Positions 45,997 through 55,880 of a DNA stretch of 64,000 nt are shown one piece after another (the stretch's first letter is position 1; each line of letters opens with the position of its first letter). The stretch covers positions 124,001 to 188,000 of the forward strand of contig NZ_FNVY01000003.1 in the NCBI RefSeq assembly GCF_900104595.1, read 5' to 3'. The position numbers were made by a program, and so were the translations under genes. The notes under the pieces were generated by a model. That model was given only the letters and a program-made list of their open reading frames with translations. It did no database searches and was not told where the DNA came from. This DNA comes from Enterococcus timonensis. Its GTDB lineage: Bacteria > Bacillota > Bacilli > Lactobacillales > Enterococcaceae.

Positions 45997-46034
45997 CAAT
46001 ACATTAAGCGGATTCAATAAAAGAGGTGAAGATT

Positions 46035-47486
46035 TTGCATTATTTGGCCGTCGACATTGGTGCTTCCAGCGGACGCATCATGGCTAGCACATTGATTAAT
46101 GAAAAAATTACATTAAATGAAATTCATCGGTTTAAAAATGGCGCCACGAAACAAGGAAAATATTACTGTTGGGATGTGGATCAACTATTAGCAGAAATTC
46201 TAATTGGTTTGCAAAAAGCAAAGCGCGCCGGAATTACTAAATGTTCATTAGGTATTGATACATGGGGTGTAGATTATTGTTTTTTAAATCAAGAAGGACA
46301 AAGAGTAGGGGATGCCATTGCTTATCGTGACTCGCGGACAGAACAAGCACCTGCACTTTTTGCTACAAAAATGCCTTTAACAAAACTTTATGCCAAAACA
46401 GGGATTCAAATTCAACCTTTTAATACAATTTTTCAATTATTGGTGGAAGAGCCTGAACGTGTAGACCAAGCAGCAACTTTATTATTTATGCCGGATTACT
46501 TAAATTATTGTTTGACCGGCCAGAAATTTACCGAACGAACGATTGCCTCCACCTCCCAGCTCCTTAATCTAGAAACGAAAACTTGGGATGAAGAAATTTT
46601 ACAGATTCTTGGTCTAACAAAAGATATTTTTGCCCCCTTAATTGAACCGGGAACTTCAGTCGGATCGATACAGATAGAAAAATTTTCTGATTTTGATTTG
46701 CCAGAAGTAGAAGTAGTAGCTGTTGCTAGTCATGATACGGCTTCAGCGGTTTTAGCAACTCCGGGGAAATCAACAGAAAACTGGGCCTATTTATCTAGTG
46801 GAACTTGGTCGCTATTAGGATTAGAAAAGTCAAATCCGCTAGCAAGTCCCCAAGCCTTTGCCCAAAATTATACGAATGAAGCGGGAATTAATGATACAAC
46901 GCGCTTTTTAAAAAACATTATGGGCATGTGGTTAATTCAAGAAGTGGCCCGCAACTTCAACCAGCAATATTCTTTTGCAGAGTTTGTGACTTTAGCACAA
47001 CAAGAGCCGGCCTTTGCCCAATTTATCGATGTCAATGACTTAGTATTTTTACATCCGGATAATATGATAGAGGCCTTGAAAAACTATACTGTAATGACTC
47101 AACAAAAAATTCCCGCAACACCCGGTCAATTGGCTCGGGCCATCTATGATAATTTGGCGCTATGTTATGCCCATGAATTAGAGCAACTTCAGCATTTAAC
47201 TAATATGCCGATAGATATTTTGTATATTGTTGGTGGCGGCAGCCAAAATGAATTTTTAAATCAATTAACGGCTGATTGTAGTCAAATTAAAATTTCAGCT
47301 GGACCGATTGAAGCCACAGCAATTGGCAATGTTGTGATGCAAATGTTAGCCAAAAAAATATTTAAAAATTTACAAGAAGCACGAAATATTATTCAACAAT
47401 CTTTTCCAAGCAAAGTGTTCACTCCAAGTGAAACGAAAGTGCCACTTGTTCAATATAAAAATTTTTTAAAGGAGCAGATCAAATGA
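46035..47486 (+). CDS. rhaB: L-rhamnulokinase
   Basis: 483 aa from TTG 46035, with AAGAGGTGA 5 bases upstream; a GTG at 46026 inside that site is the alternative. It shows the RhaB pattern: [50 protein letters not shown] and [18 protein letters not shown]. It phosphorylates L-rhamnulose to rhamnulose-1-phosphate. First gene of rhaB-rhaA-rhaD-rhaM-fucO; the stop overlaps the rhaA start (ATGA). Confidence 0.95.
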   Translation: MHYLAVDIGASSGRIMASTLINEKITLNEIHRFKNGATKQGKYYCWDVDQLLAEILIGLQKAKRAGITKCSLGIDTWGVDYCFLNQEGQRVGDAIAYRDSRTEQAPALFATKMPLTKLYAKTGIQIQPFNTIFQLLVEEPERVDQAATLLFMPDYLNYCLTGQKFTERTIASTSQLLNLETKTWDEEILQILGLTKDIFAPLIEPGTSVGSIQIEKFSDFDLPEVEVVAVASHDTASAVLATPGKSTENWAYLSSGTWSLLGLEKSNPLASPQAFAQNYTNEAGINDTTRFLKNIMGMWLIQEVARNFNQQYSFAEFVTLAQQEPAFAQFIDVNDLVFLHPDNMIEALKNYTVMTQQKIPATPGQLARAIYDNLALCYAHELEQLQHLTNMPIDILYIVGGGSQNEFLNQLTADCSQIKISAGPIEATAIGNVVMQMLAKKIFKNLQEARNIIQQSFPSKVFTPSETKVPLVQYKNFLKEQIK

Positions 47487-48739
47487 CCGATATTACAAAA
47501 GCCTACCAACTGGCCCAAGAAAAATACGCTAAAATTGGTGTCGATACCGAAGCAGTCCTACAAGCTCTTGATCAAATTAAAATTTCCATGCACGTTTGGC
47601 AAGGGGATGACGTTCAAGGGTTTTTAAGTGACGAAGCATTATCTGGAGGGATCTCAGTTACGGGGAACTATCCTGGTAAAGCCACCAACCCGGAACAACT
47701 CCGTCAAGATTTACATGAAGCTTACTCTCTTATTCCAGGGCATCATAAATTAAATCTACATGCTATTTATTTAGATACTGATGAAAAAGTAGATTTAAAT
47801 GAAATTGAACCTCGCCACTTTGCTTCATGGGTTGATTGGGCCAAAAAAGAAGGTTTAGGTTTAGATTTCAATCCGACTTTCTTTTCTCATCCAATGTTTA
47901 AAGATGGTTTTACTTTAGCCTCTCCTGATAAAGAGGTACGAGATTTCTGGATTGAACATGGTAAACGTTCACGGAAAATTGCCGAATATTTTGGTCGGGA
48001 ATTGGGCGAAGTTTGTGTTAATAATTTTTGGGTGCCAGATGGTTATAAAGACAATCCCATTGATCGCTTAACTCCACGGAAACGTTTAGCTGAATCCCTC
48101 GATGAAATTTTTGCTGAAAAACTAGACGAAAATTACACGTTAGATGCAGTGGAAAGTAAATTATTCGGATTAGGTGCGGAAGCTTATACAGTAGGATCTC
48201 ATGAATTTTACATGGGCTATGGCTTAACGCGAGATAAATTAATTTGTTTAGATGCTGGACATTTTCATCCAACAGAAGTTATTTCTAATAAATTATCTTC
48301 ACTAGCTTTATTTAGTAAAGGTGTGTTCTTACACGTTTCGCGCCCCGTGCGTTGGGACAGTGATCATGTAGTAATTATGGACGATGAATTGCAAGAAATT
48401 GCCAAAGAATTGGTTCGTAATCAGTTATTAGATCAAGCTCATATCGGCTTAGACTTTTTTGATGCCACAATTAATCGGGTGGCCGCTTGGGTAGTAGGAA
48501 CGCGCAATACGCAAAAAGCGTTGCTAAAAGCATTATTAGAACCAACTGACTTTTTAAAAGAAAAAGAATTGGCCGGCGATTTTACCGCGCGCTTAGTTTG
48601 GACTGAAGAGTTAAAAGATTTTCCATTCGCAGATGTTTGGAATTATTATTGCCAACAACATAACGTACCAGTTGGCCTAGATTGGTATCAAGAAGTTTTA
48701 ACTTATGAAAAAGAAGTTTTAGCAAAAAGAGGAGAATAA
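47483..48739 (+). CDS. rhaA: L-rhamnose isomerase
   Basis: 418 aa, full length for RhaA. Characteristic segments are [59 protein letters not shown] and [14 protein letters not shown], which include the metal-binding His and Asp residues. It converts L-rhamnose to L-rhamnulose. GGAGCAG precedes the ATG, which overlaps the end of rhaB by 4 bases, so translation is coupled. Confidence 0.97.
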   Translation: MTDITKAYQLAQEKYAKIGVDTEAVLQALDQIKISMHVWQGDDVQGFLSDEALSGGISVTGNYPGKATNPEQLRQDLHEAYSLIPGHHKLNLHAIYLDTDEKVDLNEIEPRHFASWVDWAKKEGLGLDFNPTFFSHPMFKDGFTLASPDKEVRDFWIEHGKRSRKIAEYFGRELGEVCVNNFWVPDGYKDNPIDRLTPRKRLAESLDEIFAEKLDENYTLDAVESKLFGLGAEAYTVGSHEFYMGYGLTRDKLICLDAGHFHPTEVISNKLSSLALFSKGVFLHVSRPVRWDSDHVVIMDDELQEIAKELVRNQLLDQAHIGLDFFDATINRVAAWVVGTRNTQKALLKALLEPTDFLKEKELAGDFTARLVWTEELKDFPFADVWNYYCQQHNVPVGLDWYQEVLTYEKEVLAKRGE

Positions 48740-48741
48740 TT

Positions 48742-49572
48742 TTGAAAAAATTAGATATATTAAGTGCACCATATGTAGAAGAAATGATTGAAGTGACTAG
48801 CAATTTATATCGTCTTGGTTGGGATGAACGGAATGGCGGGAATGTTTCTTATTTATTAGATGAAAAAGAAGTTGAGCCATTTTTAGATTTAAATGATGTT
48901 CAACGGAAAATTCCGATGATTTTTGATGCTAGTGGTCTTAAAGGTCGTTACTTTATTGTCACTGGTTCAGGGAAATATTTTAAAAATGTTCAAAAAGCAC
49001 CAAGTGAAAATATGGGAATTATCCGGATTGCTGAAGACGGCAAAACTTTAGATCTTTTATGGGGTTTAGAAAACGACGCTGTACCGACTAGTGAATTGCC
49101 AAGTCATTTTATGAGTCATTTGTCTCGTTTATCGGTTAATCCTAAAAACAGAATCATTATGCACAATCATGCGAGCCATTTGTTAGCGATGACCTTTACT
49201 CATGAACTTGACGAACGTGCTTTTACGCGGACTTTATGGCAAATGTGTACCGAATGTTTAGTCGTTTTTCCAGAAGGGATTTCCATTATTCCATGGCTTG
49301 TTCCAGGAACGAATGAAATTGGGATCGCCACTGCTGAAAAAATGAAAGAAACGCGTCTTGTTTTATGGCCACAACATGGAGTTTATGGCGCTGGCGAAAC
49401 AATGGACGAAGCATTTGGCTTAATTGAAACCGCCGAAAAAGCAGCGCAAGTCTTCACTTATGTCAAAGCTCAAGGTCCAATTTTGCAAACTTTGACTGAT
49501 GAAAACTTATGGAAATTAGCCCATGCTTTTGGAATTACTCCTCATCCTGGCTACTTAGAGGATGAAAAATGA
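48742..49572 (+). CDS. rhaD: L-rhamnulose-1-phosphate aldolase
   Basis: 276 aa class II zinc aldolase. Motifs: GWDERNGGNVSYLL, the phosphate-binding TGSGKYFKN, PTSELPSHFMSH, and the metal ligands in MHNHASHLLA with a third His in QHGVYGAG. It splits rhamnulose-1-phosphate into dihydroxyacetone phosphate and L-lactaldehyde. Start is TTG at 48742 with AGAGGAGA upstream. The last 4 bases overlap rhaM. Confidence 0.96.
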   Translation: MKKLDILSAPYVEEMIEVTSNLYRLGWDERNGGNVSYLLDEKEVEPFLDLNDVQRKIPMIFDASGLKGRYFIVTGSGKYFKNVQKAPSENMGIIRIAEDGKTLDLLWGLENDAVPTSELPSHFMSHLSRLSVNPKNRIIMHNHASHLLAMTFTHELDERAFTRTLWQMCTECLVVFPEGISIIPWLVPGTNEIGIATAEKMKETRLVLWPQHGVYGAGETMDEAFGLIETAEKAAQVFTYVKAQGPILQTLTDENLWKLAHAFGITPHPGYLEDEK

Positions 49573-49901
49573 TTCGCAAAGCCTTTGTAATGACAGTCAA
49601 TCCGAAAGATCACGCGGAATATCAACGACGCCATGAAGCATTATGGCCGGAAATGAAAACAGAGTTAAAAAATCATGGTGTTTTATCCTATTCAATTTTT
49701 TTACAAAAAGAAACGAATCAGTTATTTGGCTATTTAGAAATTGAAGATGAAGAACTGTGGGCTAAAATGGCTGACACAAAAATTAATCGTAAGTGGTGGG
49801 ATTATATGGAAGATATTATGGAAACAAATCCTGATCATTCACCAGTTTCGGTTGATTTAAAAAATGTTTTTACTTTGGATTTTAAAGATTCACTACTATA
49901 A
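49569..49901 (+). CDS. rhaM: L-rhamnose mutarotase
   Basis: 110 aa, typical RhaM length. The dimeric alpha/beta fold shows KAFVMTVNPKDHAEYQRRHEALWPEM, SYSIFLQKETNQLFGYLEIED and KWWDYMEDIMETNPD. It interconverts alpha and beta anomers of L-rhamnose so that RhaA gets the right form. It overlaps rhaD by 4 bases and is followed by fucO after 13 bases. Confidence 0.96.
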   Translation: MIRKAFVMTVNPKDHAEYQRRHEALWPEMKTELKNHGVLSYSIFLQKETNQLFGYLEIEDEELWAKMADTKINRKWWDYMEDIMETNPDHSPVSVDLKNVFTLDFKDSLL

Positions 49902-49914
49902 AGGAGGAAGTAAC

Positions 49915-51066
49915 ATGGCAAATCGAATGATTTTAAATGAAACATCGTATTTTGGAAAAGGAGCGATTCAAGAAATTGTTCCGGAAATTGCACGCCGGGG
50001 CTTTAAAAAAGTTGTGGTGGTCACCGATAAAGATTTAATTAAATTTGGTGTCGCAACAAAAGTCACTGATTTATTAAAAGCGGCCAATGTAGATTTCACC
50101 ATTTATGACGGAATTGTTCCTAATCCAACTATTCAAAATGTGAAAGACGGCGTGGCGTTTGTTAAATCAGCAGGAGCTGATGCCTTAGTAGCTATCGGTG
50201 GAGGATCTCCGCAAGATACTGCTAAAGCAATCGGAATTATTATTGCTAATCCGGAATTTTCTGATGTCTTGAGTTTAGAAGGCGTAGCTGAAACTAAAAA
50301 TCCATCCTTACCAATTTTGGCCGTGCCAACTACTTCTGGAACAGCTGCTGAAGTAACGATTAATTATGTAATTACCGATGCAGAGCACCATCGTAAATTT
50401 GTTTGTGTGGATCCTCATGATATTCCGCTTGTCGCTTTTGTCGATTCAGATATGATGATGGGCATGCCAGCAAAACTTGCCGCTTCAACGGGAATGGACG
50501 CCATGACGCACGCTATCGAAGGCTACATTACACCTGGCGCTTGGGAAATGTCTGACATGTTACACATTAAAGCCATTGAAATTATTGGCAAATCTTTAGA
50601 AGCTTCTGTAAAAGGTGATCAAAAAGCTCGGGAAGAAATGGCTTTAGGTCAATATATTGCCGGAATGGGTTTTTCAAATGTTGGCCTAGGTTTAGTTCAC
50701 GGCATGGCGCATCCATTAAGTGCTTGGTACAATATCCCTCATGGCGTGGCTTGTGCTTCGTTGTTACCAACGATTATGAAATACAACAAAGAATACACCG
50801 GCGAAAAATATCGCAACATCGCTGTAGCTTTAAATATTCCTGGTGCTAAAGAAATGACTATTGAAGAAGCTCGTGAAGCAGCTTGTGGAGAAATTGATCG
50901 CTTAAGTAAATCTGTAGGTATTCCAGCAACTATTTCAGAACTTGGCGTTAAAGAAAGTGATATGGCTGCAATTGCTGAAGATGCCTTAAAAGACGTCTGC
51001 ACCCCAGGGAATCCGCGGGAAACTTCTGTACCAGAAATTATTGCGTTGTATAAAAGCTTGTTATAA
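49915..51066 (+). CDS. fucO: Lactaldehyde reductase (1,2-propanediol oxidoreductase), iron-dependent ADH family
   Basis: 383 aa from ATG 49915, with AAAGGAGGA upstream; the frame remains open into rhaM but without a start signal. Group III alcohol dehydrogenase motifs are seen: GGGSPQDTAKAIGI (NAD binding), PTTSGTAAEVT and the iron ligands in STGMDAMTHAIEGY, LVHGMAHPL and IPHGVACA. It reduces L-lactaldehyde from RhaD to 1,2-propanediol under anaerobic conditions. Last gene of the rhamnose operon. Confidence 0.95.
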   Translation: MANRMILNETSYFGKGAIQEIVPEIARRGFKKVVVVTDKDLIKFGVATKVTDLLKAANVDFTIYDGIVPNPTIQNVKDGVAFVKSAGADALVAIGGGSPQDTAKAIGIIIANPEFSDVLSLEGVAETKNPSLPILAVPTTSGTAAEVTINYVITDAEHHRKFVCVDPHDIPLVAFVDSDMMMGMPAKLAASTGMDAMTHAIEGYITPGAWEMSDMLHIKAIEIIGKSLEASVKGDQKAREEMALGQYIAGMGFSNVGLGLVHGMAHPLSAWYNIPHGVACASLLPTIMKYNKEYTGEKYRNIAVALNIPGAKEMTIEEAREAACGEIDRLSKSVGIPATISELGVKESDMAAIAEDALKDVCTPGNPRETSVPEIIALYKSLL

Positions 51067-51140
51067 TCTAACGCTAGAAAAAATTTAGAGATTTTGGCGG
51101 ATAAATTTTTTTAAAATAAATTACTTATTTAAGGAAAATT

Positions 51141-51181
51141 AGCGTGACTTAATCACCATTTGAGTCACGCTTCATTTCTTT
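51141..51181 (+). terminator. Probable terminator of the rhamnose operon
   Basis: AGCGTGACT (51141-51149) pairs with AGTCACGCT (51163-51171) over a 13-base loop; a T-rich tail (TCATTTCTTTT) follows. A -10-like TATAAT at 51202-51207 lies next, probably for the following gene, without a good -35. Confidence 0.7.
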
Positions 51182-51264
51182 TCAAGTGAATTTTATTGTT
51201 ATATAATAGTCACTAAGAACTTACATATAATAAACCCTAACAACGTATCAGAAAGGACTCTCTT

Positions 51265-52131
51265 ATGAGCGTTTATCTAGAAATTCCCCGTTGGTCTGAA
51301 AAGATGGCCTTTCGTACTTTTGTCAATGATGGTACGGTAGCCACTTATCCTCATTGGCATAAGGAAATTGAAATCATTCAAGGACTCAAAGGTGTGACCA
51401 AAATTGGTGTGGCTGACGAAATTATTGAACTTTCGGCTGGAGAAATACATTTCTTTTCTAGCGGGGAGCCTCATTATTTTTTGCCTTCTGCTAATAGCTT
51501 GCGGAGTGTTTTTCAGTTTGATTTGAATTTATTTGATCTGCAACTTTTAAATATGTCGGCTAGCGAATTGGTGCTAATTTTTGAAGATAAAGTGCGCTAC
51601 TCTCATCATTGGCCCCAAGCGACAGAAAAAAAATTGAACGATTTATTAGCGGATATTTTTATTAGTTGGCAAAAAGAATCGTCAAACTTGCCCACGGTTG
51701 CTTTATTATATCAACTGCTCTGGTTTTTCAAGCAGCAGTTGCCGGTGACAGAAGATCGTCCTGTTTTGCAGAAAAATTTTTCTAAAGGTCGTTACAAAGA
51801 TACAATTCAGCAGCTCAATAAAGTCTATGACTATATTGAAAATCATTATTATGAGACGATTACCTTGCCAGATGTGGCGGATGAAGTGGGTTTTAATCCG
51901 CAATATTTTACCCGCTTTTTTAAAGAAAATACGGGCACCACTTTTATTACTTTTCTCAATGAGTATCGTTTAATGAAGGCTAGTTTTTTATTAAGCGAAG
52001 AAAAAAAACCGATGGCCGATGTGGCGGAGATGTCTGGATTTTCCAGCACGAAAAACTTTCAGCATACGTTTAAAGAACATTTTGGTGTTTCACCATTAAA
52101 ATATCGCAAGCAACTAGAAGACTTAGAATAG
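51265..52131 (+). CDS. AraC-family regulator with N-terminal cupin domain
   Basis: 288 aa. The N-terminal cupin (YPHWHKEIEIIQGLKG, LSAGEIHFFSSGEPHYF) is the ligand-binding part. The C-terminal double helix-turn-helix has LPDVADEVGFNPQYFTRFFKENTG and MADVAEMSGFSSTKNFQHTFKEHFGVSPLKYRK. GAAAGGA lies before the ATG. It stands between the rhamnose operon and the Gfo/Idh-ThuA operon, on the same strand as both. The downstream operon is the more likely target. The inducer is unknown. Confidence 0.88.
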   Translation: MSVYLEIPRWSEKMAFRTFVNDGTVATYPHWHKEIEIIQGLKGVTKIGVADEIIELSAGEIHFFSSGEPHYFLPSANSLRSVFQFDLNLFDLQLLNMSASELVLIFEDKVRYSHHWPQATEKKLNDLLADIFISWQKESSNLPTVALLYQLLWFFKQQLPVTEDRPVLQKNFSKGRYKDTIQQLNKVYDYIENHYYETITLPDVADEVGFNPQYFTRFFKENTGTTFITFLNEYRLMKASFLLSEEKKPMADVAEMSGFSSTKNFQHTFKEHFGVSPLKYRKQLEDLE

Positions 52132-52164
52132 TAAGTCGTGCTTATGTTTCTAGACTTTAATTTA

Positions 52165-52197
52165 AATTCTCGCCAACGTTGGCGGGAATTTTTTTTG
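52165..52197 (+). terminator. Rho-independent terminator after the AraC gene
   Basis: AATTCTCGCCAAC pairs with GTTGGCGGGAATT (52165-52190, one G-U pair), followed by seven T. It separates the regulator from the operon it may control. Confidence 0.88.
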
Positions 52198-52238
52198 TTT
52201 TTAAATGTCATTATTCGGGAACTTTTCATACTAGAATA

Positions 52239-52270
52239 TGGGAGAAAACGCTATGATTTTCACCTATAAT
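52239..52270 (+). promoter_or_regulatory. Promoter region of the Gfo/Idh-ThuA operon with cre-like box
   Basis: TATAAT (52265-52270) is a consensus -10, 35 bases before the start codon. No good -35 is visible. AGAAAACGCTATGA (52243-52256) fits the cre consensus with two mismatches and covers the -35 position, suggesting catabolite repression or activator dependence. Confidence 0.5.
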
Positions 52271-52304
52271 AAAAGCGAATTCAAAATAGAAAGAAGGAAT
52301 TTAA

Positions 52305-53396
52305 ATGACCTTAAAAATTGGAATTATCGGTTGTGGTGGCATTGCTAATGGCAAACATTTGCCAGCTTTATCAAAAATAAAAGAAGTCGAAGTCGTTGCT
52401 TTTTGTGATTTAAATGAAGAACGGGCGATAAAAGATGCCAAAGAATTTGGTAGCGCTGATGCTAAAGTGTTTACTGATTATCAAGAAATGTTAAAAGAAG
52501 ACTTGGATATTGTTCATGTCTGTACGCCGAACTCTTCTCACGCGCCATTGACGATTGCAGCTCTTGAAGCGGGCAATCACGTGATGTGTGAAAAACCCAT
52601 GGCTAAAACTGCGGCCGAAGCACGGGCGATGATTGCCGCAGCGAAAAAATCTGGCAAAAAATTAACAATTGGTTATCAAAATCGTTTCCGCAAAGATTCT
52701 CAATATTTGCATGAAGTTTGTTCACAAGGAGAACTCGGGGAAATTTATTTTGCCAAAGCGCACGCTATTCGTCGTCGGGCAGTACCTACTTGGGGTGTTT
52801 TTCTTGATGAAGAGGCGCAAGGTGGCGGTCCGTTAATTGATATTGGGACGCACGCGCTGGATTTAACTTTGTGGATGACGAATAATTATCGGCCAAAATA
52901 TGTAGTGGGCAATGCTTATCGCAAATTAGCTGATCAAGAAAATGCGGCTAACGCATTTGGTCCATGGGATCCGAAAAAATATACGGTGGAAGATTCGGCT
53001 TTTGGTTATATCGTCATGGAAGACGGATCGACGATTTTTCTTGAGTCTAGTTGGGCGCTGAATTCACTTGATGTCAAAGAGGCCAAAACGACATTATGCG
53101 GCACACTTGGCGGAGCGGATATGAATCACGGATTGACTATTAATGGGGAAGATCATCAAATGCTTTACCAAAAAGAAATTGATTTATCAATTGGCGGAGC
53201 TGATTTTTTTGAAGGCGATAATGGCAACGACTCGTCTTTAAATGAAGCCCATAGTTGGATCAATGCGATTTTAAATGATACTGATCCTGTCGTTTTGCCG
53301 GAACAAGCATTAGTGGTAACAGAAATTTTAGAGGCGATTTACAAATCTTCTAAAGAAAATCAGCCAATCTTCTTTAATCAAGGAGGAAAAAAATAA
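52305..53396 (+). CDS. Gfo/Idh/MocA-family NAD(P)-dependent oxidoreductase
   Basis: 363 aa, cytoplasmic. The N-terminal Rossmann fold shows [18 protein letters not shown], then [31 protein letters not shown] with the catalytic Lys of the EKP motif. The C-terminal alpha/beta domain holds [19 protein letters not shown]. The family oxidises or reduces hydroxyls of sugars, glycosides or inositols. It leads an operon with ThuA-like, two TIM-barrel and a second Gfo/Idh gene. Its stop overlaps the next start (TAATG). Substrate unknown. Confidence 0.9.
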   Translation: MTLKIGIIGCGGIANGKHLPALSKIKEVEVVAFCDLNEERAIKDAKEFGSADAKVFTDYQEMLKEDLDIVHVCTPNSSHAPLTIAALEAGNHVMCEKPMAKTAAEARAMIAAAKKSGKKLTIGYQNRFRKDSQYLHEVCSQGELGEIYFAKAHAIRRRAVPTWGVFLDEEAQGGGPLIDIGTHALDLTLWMTNNYRPKYVVGNAYRKLADQENAANAFGPWDPKKYTVEDSAFGYIVMEDGSTIFLESSWALNSLDVKEAKTTLCGTLGGADMNHGLTINGEDHQMLYQKEIDLSIGGADFFEGDNGNDSSLNEAHSWINAILNDTDPVVLPEQALVVTEILEAIYKSSKENQPIFFNQGGKK

Positions 53397-54103
53397 TGCA
53401 CGTTACCGTTTGGAATGAGTATCGTCATGAATTATCTGAAGAAAAAGTGCGAGCCGTTTATCCTGAAGGGATTCACCAACAAATTGCTTCTTTTATAGAA
53501 ACGCCTGAAATCTCTGTGGGCACGGCGACTTTAGATGAAGCAGAACATGGGTTAACTACAGACGTTTTGGCGAAAACCGATGTCCTGATTTGGTGGGGAC
53601 ATATGGCCCACGACGAGGTGAAGGATGAAATTGTTGAGCGCGTGTATCAACGCGTGTTAGATGGCATGGGCTTAATTGTTTTACATTCGGGTCACTTTTC
53701 AAAAATTTTTAGAAAACTAATGGGCACTAGTTGTGATTTAAAATGGCGGGAAGATGGTCAGCATGCGCGGATTTGGAATGTCAATCCAGCCCATCCGATT
53801 GCCGATGGAATTAGCGATTGCATCGAGTTAGAGCAAGAAGAAATGTACGGCGAACATTTTGATATTCCGGCTCCCGATGAATTAGTTTTTGTCAGTTGGT
53901 TTCCAAAGGGCGAAGTATTTCGTTCCGGCGTAACGTATCACCGTGGCAATGGGCGAATTTTTTATTTCCAACCAGGGCATGAAACGTATCCAAGTTATTA
54001 CAATCAAGAAGTGCAAAAAGTGATTCAAAATGCGGTTCGTTGGTGCGCTCCAAAAAATTCTCGGCCGCGCGTTTACGGACATTTCCAACCATTGGAGGAT
54101 TAA
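53396..54103 (+). CDS. ThuA-like domain protein (trehalose utilisation family)
   Basis: 235 aa with the class I glutamine-amidotransferase-like ThuA fold: [10 protein letters not shown] at the N-terminus, [33 protein letters not shown], and [26 protein letters not shown]. In rhizobia ThuA works with the oxidoreductase ThuB on oxidised trehalose and related disaccharides. Pairing with a Gfo/Idh enzyme here recalls that arrangement. One base overlap with the upstream stop. Substrate cannot be read from sequence. Confidence 0.88.
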   Translation: MHVTVWNEYRHELSEEKVRAVYPEGIHQQIASFIETPEISVGTATLDEAEHGLTTDVLAKTDVLIWWGHMAHDEVKDEIVERVYQRVLDGMGLIVLHSGHFSKIFRKLMGTSCDLKWREDGQHARIWNVNPAHPIADGISDCIELEQEEMYGEHFDIPAPDELVFVSWFPKGEVFRSGVTYHRGNGRIFYFQPGHETYPSYYNQEVQKVIQNAVRWCAPKNSRPRVYGHFQPLED

Positions 54104-54108
54104 TCAAT

Positions 54109-54858
54109 ATGAAATCAGCACTGCAATTATGGAGCATTAAAGATGAAATGCAAAAAGATTTAGCAGCCACCTTGGAAAAAGTCAGCGAAATGGGCTATCA
54201 AGCCGTGGAGTTTACGGGTTACTTTGGTCATAGCGCCAAAGAAGTTAAAGCGATGTTAGATAAATTTCACTTGTCCGTTGCCGGTAGTCATTTAAGTTAT
54301 GAATTAGTTACCGAGCATTTTGATGAAATGTTGGCTTTTGAAGAAGAGATTGGCAACAAGCGTGTTATTATTCCTTGGCTAAATTTTGAAACGATTCCTG
54401 AATGGGAAAATGCTTTTGCAACTTTGGAAGAAATCGGCGCAAAACTTGCAAAAAAAAATTGTCAGCTGATTTATCACAATCATGGGCATGAATTTTTAAA
54501 TTTTCCGGGAATTGATATTTTAGACAAGATGGCGCGCGAAACAACGCAAGTGAGCTTTGAAGTGGATGTTTACTGGTTAGCTTTTGCTGGCAAAAATATT
54601 TCCGCTTGGCTTGTTGAGCATCAGGAAAAAGTTGCCTTGATTCATATGAAAGATTTGACCGAAAAATTTGGCGAAAAAGAAAGTTGTGAACTAGGGACAG
54701 GAATTTTACCATTAAAAGAAATTGCCATCTTCGCCCAGCATAAAAAAATTCCTTATCTCGTAGTAGAGCAAGAACAATTTTCTAATCGGCAACCGTTAGC
54801 AGCGGCTCAGTACAACGCTGAAATCATTAATCAATTGATTCAGGAGGTAGGAAAATGA
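54109..54858 (+). CDS. Sugar phosphate isomerase/epimerase-like TIM-barrel protein (small)
   Basis: 249 aa from ATG 54109, with GGAGGA 10 bases upstream. AP-endonuclease-2/xylose-isomerase-like TIM barrel: ALQLWSIKDEMQKD, GYQAVEFTGYFG, LIYHNHGHEF, VSFEVDVYWLAFAG and LIHMKDL, where Glu/His/Asp residues would bind a divalent metal. Members isomerise, epimerise or, in recently described systems, cleave oxidised glycosides. It overlaps the next gene by 4 bases. Confidence 0.88.
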   Translation: MKSALQLWSIKDEMQKDLAATLEKVSEMGYQAVEFTGYFGHSAKEVKAMLDKFHLSVAGSHLSYELVTEHFDEMLAFEEEIGNKRVIIPWLNFETIPEWENAFATLEEIGAKLAKKNCQLIYHNHGHEFLNFPGIDILDKMARETTQVSFEVDVYWLAFAGKNISAWLVEHQEKVALIHMKDLTEKFGEKESCELGTGILPLKEIAIFAQHKKIPYLVVEQEQFSNRQPLAAAQYNAEIINQLIQEVGK

Positions 54859-55835
54859 AATTAGGTGTTTTTACCCCCGTTTTTAATAATTTAACTTTTC
54901 CTGAAATGCTAGACCGCGCTGAAAAACTTGGCTTAGAAGCAGTGGAAATTGGCACCGGTGGCAATCCTGGCGATGCGCATTTAAATCTTGATGAACTTTT
55001 GGCAAGTAGCCAAAAACGGCATGAATATTTGGCGCAAGTTGAAAATCACGGCTTAATTATTTCGGCTTTTAGTTGTCATAATAATCCTATTTCACCTTTA
55101 GTTGATGTGGCTCAAAAAGCTGACGAGACTTTGCGCAAAACAATTCGTTTAGCAGAATTAATGAATGTGCCAGTGGTGAATGAATTTTCCGGAATTTCAG
55201 GGGGAAATGCTACCGATACGCAAATTAATTGGCCAACTTTACCGTGGCCGCTTGAATACAATGATAATTACAATTTTCAATGGGAGAAACGATTGATTCC
55301 TTATTGGAAAGATATTAATCATATTGCCGTTGATGCTGGTGTGAAAATCGGAATTGAATTACATGGTGGTTTTTTGTGTCACACGCCTTACACGATGTTG
55401 AAATTGCGAGAAGCTACCGGTAAAGCGATTGGTTGTAATTTGGATCCTTCGCATATGTGGTGGCAGGGAATTGATCCGGTCGCGGCGATAAAAATTCTAG
55501 GAGAAGCTGGCGCACTTCATCATTTTCATGCTAAAGATACGTATTTGGATCAAGATAATATTAATTTATATGGATTAACCGATATGCAGCCTTATGACAA
55601 AGTGAAAAGTCGGGCTTGGAGTTTTCGGTCGGTGGGTTATGGTCATGATATGAAAACTTGGAGCGATATGATGTCGGCTTTGCGTTTGTATGGTTACGAT
55701 TATGTCGTGTCCATTGAGCATGAAGATCCGTTAATGTCAGTCGATGAAGGCTTAGGACAAGCGGTGAAAAATTTGCAGAGCGTGTTAATTAAAGATTCGC
55801 CAGGGACAATGTGGTGGACTGGCGATACGATTTAA
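54855..55835 (+). CDS. Sugar phosphate isomerase/epimerase-like TIM-barrel protein (large)
   Basis: 326 aa. TIM-barrel metal enzyme with LGVFTPVFNNLTFPEMLDRAEKLGLEAVEIGTGG, HNNPISP, GIELHGGFLCHTPYTM, NLDPSHMWWQGIDPV, HFHAKDT and VVSIEHEDPLMS, covering the Glu, Asp/His and Glu metal ligands. Close relatives are found beside Gfo/Idh dehydrogenases in many Firmicutes with unassigned substrates. Starts inside the previous gene (ATGA) after GGAGG, so stoichiometric expression with its smaller paralogue is likely. Confidence 0.9.
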   Translation: MKLGVFTPVFNNLTFPEMLDRAEKLGLEAVEIGTGGNPGDAHLNLDELLASSQKRHEYLAQVENHGLIISAFSCHNNPISPLVDVAQKADETLRKTIRLAELMNVPVVNEFSGISGGNATDTQINWPTLPWPLEYNDNYNFQWEKRLIPYWKDINHIAVDAGVKIGIELHGGFLCHTPYTMLKLREATGKAIGCNLDPSHMWWQGIDPVAAIKILGEAGALHHFHAKDTYLDQDNINLYGLTDMQPYDKVKSRAWSFRSVGYGHDMKTWSDMMSALRLYGYDYVVSIEHEDPLMSVDEGLGQAVKNLQSVLIKDSPGTMWWTGDTI

Positions 55836-55880
55836 AGTGAATTTTAAAGTAGATTTCAAATTGAGCAAAGGAAGTTAATC

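Noticed and set aside
53892-54712. Minus-strand frames of 92 and 114 codons opposite the ThuA-like and first TIM-barrel genes
   Set aside because: Both are antisense shadows of genes with clear family motifs and have no translation signals.
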